From the NCBI RefSeq assembly GCF_000013665.1, contig NC_007912.1:4525684-4589683 (forward strand): 64,000 bases of DNA, read 5' to 3'. This stretch comes from Saccharophagus degradans 2-40 (GTDB lineage Bacteria > Pseudomonadota > Gammaproteobacteria > Pseudomonadales > Cellvibrionaceae). The notes under the pieces were generated by a model. It had not been told where the DNA came from, did not search any database, and saw nothing but the letters and a program-made list of their open reading frames with translations. Below are positions 57,101-62,398 of this stretch, in pieces; position 1 is the first letter of the stretch; the number at the start of each line of letters is the position of its first letter. Position numbers and translations under genes: made by a program.

Positions 57101-57750
57101 GCTTCAAAGAAGTTAGGTACGTCAATACTTATGGCTGCACCACTGGTACTTATCATGTCGTTATTTAAACGAATAACGCGCGCGGTTCCATCAGCGCCTC
57201 CACCAAAGTACAAAAAGGCTTGTCCGTCGTCATCAATAAATACACCGGGATCGAACAGCCAGTCAACATTGGCATTGGGGGTATTGCGGTCAACCAGCGG
57301 CCTACCGAGTGGATCAGTATAGGGGCCCTCAGGGCTATCGGCCACAGCGACACCAATAGAGTTTGCGCCGTTGGGAAAGTACAGGTAGTACTTTCCATTG
57401 CGCTCGATAAAATCTGGGGCGTAAGCAAGACTGGCCCAACTACTGTCTGTTCGAGAATTCCACACAATACCGTGATCTTGCCAATTAACCATATCGTCCG
57501 ATGAGAACAGGTAGTAATCAATCAAACCACCGTAATCATTTTGGTTATCCTGATCGTGGGTAACCATTACATAGGCTCTTCCGTTTATTACCCGTGCAGC
57601 AGGGTCTGCGGTATATACATGAGACACAATAGGGTTACCTGCCCAAGAGATCGAGGCCGTGCAGACGCTAAGTAACACGCACAGACCCCAACCTACATAG
57701 GCAGAAATCTTTCGCTTAACAATGGGTGTTGATTGGGTGCTTCGCAACAT
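54190..57750 (-). CDS. bifunctional GH43-CBM-GH10 hemicellulase with polyserine linkers
   Basis: The 1186-residue secreted enzyme has a signal peptide (about 1-37) and then GH43 (about 40-325; putative base Asp49, acid Glu216 in NFFEALYMH, Asp167 in WLFDPGVFID). CBM6 follows (about 338-456), then a second beta-sandwich, probably CBM6/35-like (about 465-600), a polyserine linker (611-635), CBM2 (about 640-722), another polyserine linker (725-746), CBM22 (about 753-898) and GH10 (about 905-1186; acid/base Glu1018 in VVNEA, nucleophile Glu1118 in YISEYD). It pairs an arabinofuranosidase/xylosidase-type activity with an endoxylanase. Polyserine linkers are typical of Saccharophagus and Cellvibrio. 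It probably matches a Xyl/Arb43-Xyn10 type gene. Confidence 0.94.
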   Translation of the reverse strand: MLRSTQSTPIVKRKISAYVGWGLCVLLSVCTASISWAGNPIVSHVYTADPAARVINGRAYVMVTHDQDNQNDYGGLIDYYLFSSDDMVNWQDHGIVWNSRTDSSWASLAYAPDFIERNGKYYLYFPNGANSIGVAVADSPEGPYTDPLGRPLVDRNTPNANVDWLFDPGVFIDDDGQAFLYFGGGADGTARVIRLNNDMISTSGAAISIDVPNFFEALYMHKRNGIYYLSYSTNPSAGMSIDYMTSNNPTSGFTHRGTILPNPWENNSNNNHQSIIEFNNEWYIFYHNRAVANTRGDSTFSRSINVDRLYYNSDGSIREVNASSIGVPAVRNVNAFSINQAETFDQEGGIETEPSSEGTLNIQMGPGDWVKVANVDFGNGATQFNARVASAIDNSKLEIILGSLSNTPHASLEITNTGGWQNWQTQSTSFNAITGVHDVYLRGTSGHNLNWFEFEGENNGGSSQLTVELEDLASQSLFAPLSVRSDNMANNGAYIEWSNDGSNQILSVASEQSQGQISVPFTLSQASDVEFNVRVNLANGNDDSFYYKLNSNSWQTFNNQATTGWQVLTPNTFTGLSPGNHILTLLRREDGAKLDTLTLVASAGSIQTNNSSSSSTSSSSSTTSSSSTSSSSSSGAAPTGNVTYSINVTNDWQSGYCAELTVTNNTNNALQWQASVSMSDSVDSMWNASWSQSGNILNVSGVEWNNTLQAGQSQSGIGFCATRASSSSSSSTTSSTSGSTSSSSSSGGYTVPSNNFAVNGGVENNLQSWGATAGSVTRSTEQRYSGNASARITNRAENWHGLTFSVGELTQGNLYEVAVWVKLAAGSADTPITLTAKRQNDSDDSTYNEYTGIVTTIANDSEWVLLHGQYTQTGTAFEHFIIESESDSVSFYADEFSIGGEVTPKNEVGFFVGNITTNGNVRNDFTQYWDQLTPENEGKWGSVERTRDVYDWSGLDRAYNYAKQNNIPFKQHTMVWGSQQPNWIDSLSPAEQAAEIEEWIRDYCARYPDTEMIDVVNEATLGHAPANYAASAFGNNWIIRSFELTRQYCPNSILILNDYNVLSWNTQEFIQMATPAVNAGVVDAIGLQAHGLADWSLSDLETKLNQVAALGLPIYISEYDIEKTNDQEQLRVMQTQFPLFYNHPSVKGITIWGYVVGATWRDGTGLLHSNGTPRPALTWLMDYLNR

Positions 57751-58170
57751 GATGACTCCTTATATTTTTATATGGATTTGTCCAGCATAAAAGTCACTTA
57801 CCCAAAAATGTGCAATTTCCACTCGGTAAAGTAGTTTGTGATCACACGCTATAGTTTGAGTAACGCCGCCAACGGGATGAATTAAATGAGCAACCCGTAT
57901 TTGGCGAGCAACAGTACCTTTACACTTAGCCAAGCAACATGAACTGAGCTTGGTATTGAGCAGGCTAGAGAGAGGGCATTCGAAGATCTTAATATTTTGT
58001 ATAAAATACTTATGGTGTGCGAAATGTATAAAAATTGATGTTAATTTTGCTAGCTAACGTTTAGCCATGGAGCATTCTTGCGCTTAGAACATTTATTAAA
58101 TGACGCAACAATAATTAAGCGGAGTAAAATATGTATAACGTGCCAATTCGTTTACATTTATGGGAACCAA
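57751..58170. promoter_or_regulatory. region between the GH43-GH10 gene and the membrane AraC regulator
   Basis: A 420-base AT-rich gap holds the hemicellulase promoter on the minus strand. It includes the perfect palindrome TGTGATCACA (57837-57846), about 87 bases upstream of the start. Its spacing is wrong for CRP. A possible 18-codon frame with a good GGAG site starts at 58131 but overlaps the regulator's end. Confidence 0.4.
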
Positions 58171-59328
58171 CTAAAGCTGTGAAATAGTCGACTGAGCTTT
58201 TATATGTTTAGTTTTATACACTTTTGGCGTGCACTGATAGGTTTCTTTAAATAGCCTATTGAAATACGACACATTTTTGTAACCAACATACAAGGCCACT
58301 TCCGAAATGTTGACATTATCATTACTGCTTAGCAATCTAGCGGCTTCGTCTAAACGCAACCAGTTTAAATAACTGCTGAAGGTTTGGCCAAATTCCTGTT
58401 TTAAAATATCATTCACTTTATTTCTATTAATCCCCAAAGTACTTGCAGTGTACGCTAAGCTAAGTTCGCCATTGCGGTACTGGGCATCTAAAAATGTAAT
58501 GAGCTGCTGTTTTTCCTTCGCTCTGTAAGGCAGTAATTCCACAGCTTGTGGCAGGCCAACATGACTAGGTAATGTATTCTGGCGAATACGGCGAACAAAA
58601 CCACGCAGGGCCCAAACAGCATATACAAGCCAACCAACAACCAATATAACAATGTATGCGTAAATGACAGGCCATTTAAACCCATTTAGTTGTAACTGAC
58701 TAACCTTAACGTTAGTTACCAAGTTCATTGGACCGTGTCGAGAAGCCCCAAAGGTAAGAGCGCGTGTTTTTTTAAGATTGTAGCTTTGATCCGAAAGCGG
58801 CATATTAAAACTTTCTAACCACCACCTTGGGGCTGGAATATGATGTAAATCCACTTCAATAGTTTGCCATTTATTTTCGCAGTTAAATAAATGGCTCACA
58901 ATTTTAAACGTGGGAAACTCGCTAGGTTTTGTTACGGTGGCATCGAAAGTAGCCACATTAAAAGAGAGCATATTTGTGTGCTGACACTTAATATCGAATG
59001 ACACCGTTTGATAATGACTAAGGTCTACATAAGAACTAGCTTGCTCCTTGTGATCGAAATCCAGCACAGAAATAACATAGGGGTAAGCCAGCTGTGGTGT
59101 GATTTGGTAGTCGAAATCTAAAGCGTAATCGCTGTCCTTTAGAGCAATGTGCGACGCCCCTCCCATTTCGCTATCACTAATGGTACGCGCAGTCCATTGA
59201 TGCTGGCTTCGCGGTGCAGGAAGCAGTGAATGCTGTGTAGTAGCCAGCCAAAAGCTCAGCCCAGCCCCCACGATAGAACTGCTTATCAATAGTACAAACA
59301 CTATGGTCTTAGTATGTGGGCTGCGCAT
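58171..59328 (-). CDS. membrane-anchored AraC regulator with CIA30-like periplasmic sensor
   Basis: The 385-residue protein has a membrane helix at about 8-30, a periplasmic domain (about 31-218) that opens with SDSEMGGASHIAL, a motif like the DGVMGG start of CIA30/CBM11-type jelly-roll domains, a second helix at about 219-241, and a cytoplasmic AraC DNA-binding domain (about 275-372: LAYTASTLGINRNKVNDILK, ISEVALYVGYKNVSYFNRLF). This makes it a one-component transmembrane sensor-regulator. It reads toward the GH43-GH10 gene from directly upstream on the same strand, so that gene is the likely target and a xylan or arabinan oligosaccharide the likely ligand (inference). Confidence 0.88.
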   Translation of the reverse strand: MRSPHTKTIVFVLLISSSIVGAGLSFWLATTQHSLLPAPRSQHQWTARTISDSEMGGASHIALKDSDYALDFDYQITPQLAYPYVISVLDFDHKEQASSYVDLSHYQTVSFDIKCQHTNMLSFNVATFDATVTKPSEFPTFKIVSHLFNCENKWQTIEVDLHHIPAPRWWLESFNMPLSDQSYNLKKTRALTFGASRHGPMNLVTNVKVSQLQLNGFKWPVIYAYIVILVVGWLVYAVWALRGFVRRIRQNTLPSHVGLPQAVELLPYRAKEKQQLITFLDAQYRNGELSLAYTASTLGINRNKVNDILKQEFGQTFSSYLNWLRLDEAARLLSSNDNVNISEVALYVGYKNVSYFNRLFKETYQCTPKVYKTKHIKAQSTISQL

Positions 59329-59570
59329 AGGGCTACCAATGATGCTACTTATTTTTGTTATATGGATGACGCGCTAAAACAGCTACGAATATACATCGAT
59401 TAGTATTGTAGTACAAATGACTAGATCATGGTTTTAAGGTAAAGACGCGTTCGCTTAGCACTGTTTCCTTCACTGAAGCCATTCAGGTAACGAACAACCG
59501 TCAACAGGCATAGGCTATTGGCCGAATTCGCTTATTCAGCTTGATTATAAGGGAGTAAAACTCAGGACAG
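59329..59570. other. gap upstream of the membrane AraC regulator
   Basis: About 240 bases with no supportable gene. It should hold the promoter of the regulator on the minus strand. It ends at repeat copy B. Confidence 0.35.
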
Positions 59571-59680
59571 CTAAAACTCTGACACCTGCTAAAACTCTGC
59601 CCCCCTCTAGCTATTGCATTCCGCCGCTAGTAAAAACTAGCGAAGAACAAAAGGCTATATGGTGCATGTCCTATGTATTG
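59571..59680 (+). repeat. dispersed repeat, copy B
   Basis: Starts CTAAAACTCTGACACC, has an internal duplication of CTAAAACTCTG, and contains GCATTCCGCCGCTAGTAAAA followed by ACTAGC and a perfect GCTAGT-AAAA-ACTAGC hairpin. It ends CCTATGTATTG and runs directly into hairpin copy B. It matches copy C nearly base for base over about 75 bases. Confidence 0.85.
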
Positions 59681-59685
59681 TAAAA

Positions 59686-59722
59686 ACAGGCAGTAGCTAA
59701 GATTCCCTTAATTCGTGCCTGT
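59686..59722. repeat. ACAGGC hairpin element, copy B
   Basis: ACAGGCA and TGCCTGT form a 7-base stem around a loop with AGATTCCCTTAA. It joins directly to dispersed repeat copy B, so the two form one composite unit of about 155 bases. Confidence 0.75.
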
Positions 59723-59730
59723 CTCTAATT

Positions 59731-60516
59731 GTGGCAGTGGGTAACTATCATATGACACGCGCATTTGGAGGTTCGCCAATGGAGGCGCTTAGGGCTGGGG
59801 CAATTGCAGGTGCAAGTGCATGGGCTTTTAGTAATGCGGTTGAGTGGGCTGGTGCTACGGCATCGGCGCCTGGCGAAGGGTTAATAAGGGTTTCACAAAA
59901 TACTTGGGCTACCGCAGAGCAGTTTAGGCGGTTGGTGATGATTCACGGTGCAATTGGCGGTGTTTCTTCCGTACTACAAGGAGGTAAGTTTGGCCACGGT
60001 TTTGCTAGTGCTGGGGTGACTAAGCTGCTGTCGCCGTCCATTGGGAATATTAAGGCAGGGAGAATAGGTAATATTAGTGTTGTCCAAACATTTACCGCGG
60101 CGGCCTTGGGGGGCTCTGTTTCAAAGGCCACTGGTGGTAAGTTTGCTAATGGGGCTATTACTGCGGCTTATAGGAATTTGTTTAATCAGCAGGGGGAGGT
60201 TGATAGACGTAAAAAAATGAGTGTAATTAAAGAATCTGTTGCTGACTATCGTGAATTAATATCAACAGTAATGAGTGATTTAGACAGCGGTGGTGATCCA
60301 AGGTCCGTCAGTTTAATTATTGAGGGATTTAATGGTGAGACTCAAGACGCCGCTTTTACAGCGCTTTTGAAAGTTGATCAAAAGTTGGCGCAAATTCAGT
60401 TTCAGCTTATGAATGAATCTGGGGCAGCATTCATTGATTCGGTGACAAAAAATATTGTAAAAAGTGCAGGGGGGAAGCTTAGTAAACCTCAAACTACGGG
60501 GGGGGGTCGGAACTAA
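59731..60516 (+). CDS. orphan Rhs-type toxin tip, interrupted by a frame break
   Basis: The 261-residue frame starts at GTG and contains AIAGASAWAFSNAVEWAG and the segment GGSVSKATGGKFANGAITAA, which closely resembles the Gly-rich pretoxin region just before the variable toxin in Rhs and similar polymorphic toxins. No Rhs repeat core lies upstream; instead a dispersed repeat and hairpin stop 10 bases before the GTG, so this is a displaced C-terminal cassette. The frame ends four codons after a run of nine G (60498-60506). The next frame stays open to 60664 and overlaps the start of the next gene, so the intended protein probably continues there. The toxin's activity cannot be named. Confidence 0.7.
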   Translation: MAVGNYHMTRAFGGSPMEALRAGAIAGASAWAFSNAVEWAGATASAPGEGLIRVSQNTWATAEQFRRLVMIHGAIGGVSSVLQGGKFGHGFASAGVTKLLSPSIGNIKAGRIGNISVVQTFTAAALGGSVSKATGGKFANGAITAAYRNLFNQQGEVDRRKKMSVIKESVADYRELISTVMSDLDSGGDPRSVSLIIEGFNGETQDAAFTALLKVDQKLAQIQFQLMNESGAAFIDSVTKNIVKSAGGKLSKPQTTGGGRN

Positions 60517-60664
60517 GTCTCGGCATCCTGTTTTGAGTTTTGTTTCCAATACGGTTCGTGATGAAATTAATGTTCGAGTGTTTAATGACTATAATGCAAG
60601 TACGATGTGTAGCTATAATTCATGTCAGATTTACGTAAATGAGGTGTTACTACATGAAAAGTAA
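60482..60664 (+). pseudogene. shifted-frame continuation of the toxin tip
   Basis: In the +1 frame relative to the toxin gene, an open stretch from the G9 run to the TAA at 60662-60664 encodes about 55 residues with coding-like content (RHPVLSFVSNTVRDEINVRV and so on). Its stop overlaps the ATG of the next gene by 11 bases, as coupled toxin-immunity pairs do. Eight G in place of nine would fuse the two frames. Confidence 0.55.
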
Positions 60665-61103
60665 ATTTTATTTTATCTTGTGCGTACATATAATTTTTAT
60701 TTGGTCAATGCAAGCGCATGCTAATAAATACGTGCAGCTAAATAATTGCCAATTTGAGCTGCCCGCGGAATTTGAAAAAGTATCCAAAAATGGTACTGAA
60801 ATGTTTTTAAGAAAGAGGCCTTACGCTAGAATAATAATCACATCTCAATTAAGGATTCCTATCAGTTCAAAGGAGCAAAGTAAAGCTGCAGATACGGAGT
60901 TGGGCCGAATTTTGTTATTTGAAGGTGAGTTAGCAGGGATGAATGTTCGACTCACCGATATTGAGGATCTTACTTTTTCTCCTATTTGGTTTGTAGATAC
61001 AAATAGTGGGGATGAATATCTAATAACTGCTGGGCTATCTTTAACAGAAATTGAGACCCTAATACGAACTAGAAGCTGCACAAGAACCGGCAATAATAAT
61101 TAG
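60654..61103 (+). CDS. small secreted protein, candidate immunity protein
   Basis: The 149-residue protein has a signal peptide (cut after AHA, about residue 23) and is otherwise a small soluble domain with one Cys near the start of the mature protein and one near its end. GAGGTG stands seven bases before the ATG at 60654, so this start is chosen over 60639. Its start overlaps the end of the shifted toxin frame. The AT-rich codon use matches the toxin tip and differs from the core genes. Being the next gene after a toxin tip, and exported, it is a plausible immunity protein against a periplasmic toxin. No family was recognised. Confidence 0.6.
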   Translation: MKSKFYFILCVHIIFIWSMQAHANKYVQLNNCQFELPAEFEKVSKNGTEMFLRKRPYARIIITSQLRIPISSKEQSKAADTELGRILLFEGELAGMNVRLTDIEDLTFSPIWFVDTNSGDEYLITAGLSLTEIETLIRTRSCTRTGNNN

Positions 61104-61110
61104 AATAATC

Positions 61111-61158
61111 AAGACAGTCACTAGTTAAATAAATTTCTCAAATTTCAGGAAGTGTCTA
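61111..61158 (-). repeat. degenerate ACAGGC hairpin element, copy E1
   Basis: AAGACAGTCACTAGTTAAAT repeats the start of copy E2 at 61188 but its other arm has decayed. The shared 34-base block AATAATCAAGACAG... occurs at 61103-61136 and 61179-61212, a tandem duplication. Confidence 0.55.
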
Positions 61159-61190
61159 TTTGGGAACTCGAAATAGTACGAATAATCAAG

Positions 61191-61226
61191 ACAGGCACTA
61201 GTTAAAGAAATTAAATTAGCGCCTGT
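61191..61226 (-). repeat. ACAGGC hairpin element, copy E2
   Basis: ACAGGCACTA and TAGCGCCTGT pair with one mismatch around a loop. Read on the minus strand it aligns with copies B, C and D. On the plus strand T-runs follow the second arm, so it can act as a terminator after the candidate immunity gene. Confidence 0.75.
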
Positions 61227-61362
61227 TTTTATTTTCGTTTGTTTTTTCTTTTGTTTGATTTTAAATGATGAATGTCCAATACCCTTGAATACAAGCTGTT
61301 TTATCAAATTTAAGGCGAGCGAAACTTAAGAGGGTATTGAAAAAAAGAAGTTGGAACTGTGT

Positions 61363-61527
61363 TTAAGCGAATAGAGATTTCGCGTTAGCGATGCCAGGTG
61401 GCTTTTTATAGCCAAGTAACTCGGCAGCAATTCTAATTTTGCTTTCGCTGCCAGCAAAAGTAGATGTTTTTCTCTCGAATTGTGCAGTTAATGTAAGCCA
61501 TTCGTTGGCCTCTATGCCTTTCCTTTT
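61363..61527 (-). pseudogene. C-terminal gene remnant, copy 2
   Basis: A minus-strand frame of 54 codons runs from just after a TAA to a TAA, without a start codon. It encodes EWLTLTAQFERKTSTFAGSE followed by SKIRIAAELLGYKKPPG and ends AKSLFA. It is clearly related to remnant copy 1 at 53695-53832, which extends from WLILT to SLFV. It is decayed DNA of an unrecognised gene family that has been spread through this region. Confidence 0.6.
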
Positions 61528-61749
61528 TTAGCTAAGCAACAACCAATATTACGACAGTATTGTTAAAGAAATAGAGTGGACAAAACACGCTGACCACGGC
61601 CAGTGCAGCCTTCAATTAATAGAAAGTAAAATAAATAATTTTCACTTCGAAACAGCACAGCTCTAGACTTAACCCACCAGCCTTTTAATGGAGTACTACA
61701 TTTGGACTCGGTAACTAAAACAGCAATACAATAGTAAAACTACTTCCCC
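61528..61749. other. AT-rich gap between remnants
   Basis: No coding frame, repeat or RNA gene was found here. Confidence 0.35.
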
Positions 61750-62148
61750 CTAATTCCGCGCCCCACGCCTAACCTCACCTGCGGTTTGTTTAAATTCGCT
61801 TTTAAATGCGCGCGAGAAGGCGGCTTCGGATTGGTAGCCAATTTTATCGGCTACTATTGCTACGGGTTCGCCATCGGCTAGTAGGTGCCACGCGAGTTGC
61901 ATGCGCCACCAGGTGAGATATTGCATTGGGGTCCAGCCGCTTAGTTCTTTAAAGGCGGTTGCGAATGCTGTGCGCGACATGGCTGCTTGCTGCGCCAGCG
62001 CTTCTAGGCTCCAACTTTTTGCTGGGTGGTCGTGCATGGCTTGGATGGCAGCAGAAAGCCGCGGGTGGGCGTAGAGTGCAAGTAGGCCGGTTTGTACCGT
62101 GCTGTCTCCTATGCAGTTTGCCATTGCAGCTAAAACTCTGACACCCAC
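61750..62148 (-). pseudogene. truncated AraC-family regulator
   Basis: The frame gives 132 residues, of which about the last 125 are the C-terminal end of a cupin-type AraC regulator: HPRLSAAIQAMHDHPAKSWS, LEALAQQAAMSRTAFATAF, TPMQYLTWWRMQLAWHLL and IADKIGYQSEAAFSRAFK. The first codons lie inside dispersed repeat copy C, so the N-terminal cupin domain has been lost where the repeat begins. Both helix-turn-helix motifs are intact, so a DNA-binding fragment could still be made if a promoter remains, but loss of the sensor domain argues for a pseudogene. Confidence 0.8.
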
Positions 62149-62269
62149 TCTAAATATTGCATTCCGCCGCTCGTAAAACTAGCGAAGAACAAAAGACTAT
62201 AATATGGTGCATGCCCTATGTATTGCGATCAAACTGATACAAATTCGTTTCCTCAACGAGTGCGTGTCT
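62128..62269 (+). repeat. dispersed repeat, copy C, with decayed hairpin end
   Basis: AGCTAAAACTCTGACACCCA through GCCCTATGTATTG matches copy B. The following 45 bases, ending GTGCGTGTCTC, align with the hairpin element of copy B at the same spacing but have lost the left arm. The repeat's left edge coincides with the break in the AraC gene. Confidence 0.85.
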
Positions 62270-62313
62270 CATTTTTTTACTAAAACATAAGCCAAGCTCA
62301 TGGGAATATAAAA

Positions 62314-62349
62314 ACAGGCAATAGTAAAATTTCCTTAACTAAGGCCTGT
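62314..62349. repeat. ACAGGC hairpin element, copy C
   Basis: ACAGGC and GCCTGT form the stem with a loop containing TTTCCTTAAC, followed by CTTATTTTTTC. It is 50 bases beyond the stop of the AT-rich gene at 62399, whose terminator it may be (minus strand). Confidence 0.75.
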
Positions 62350-62398
62350 CTTATTTTTTCTCCTTGTGCAAAGAATGACTGCCTGAGTTTTAGTCTTT

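Noticed and set aside
57837-57846. TGTGATCACA as a CRP site before the GH43-GH10 gene
   Set aside because: Half-sites abut with no 6-base spacer, so it is not a CRP site as defined; it remains a possible operator of another protein.
58131-58187. 18-codon frame with a good GGAG ribosome site
   Set aside because: Very short, overlaps the 3' end of the membrane AraC regulator, no relatives recognisable. Might be the 5' remnant of a lost gene.
53974-62349. Hairpin elements as integron attC sites or a CRISPR array
   Set aside because: GTTRRRY/RYYYAAC ends are not in the paired positions, spacing is irregular over kilobases, orientations differ and there are no regular spacers, integrase or cas genes.
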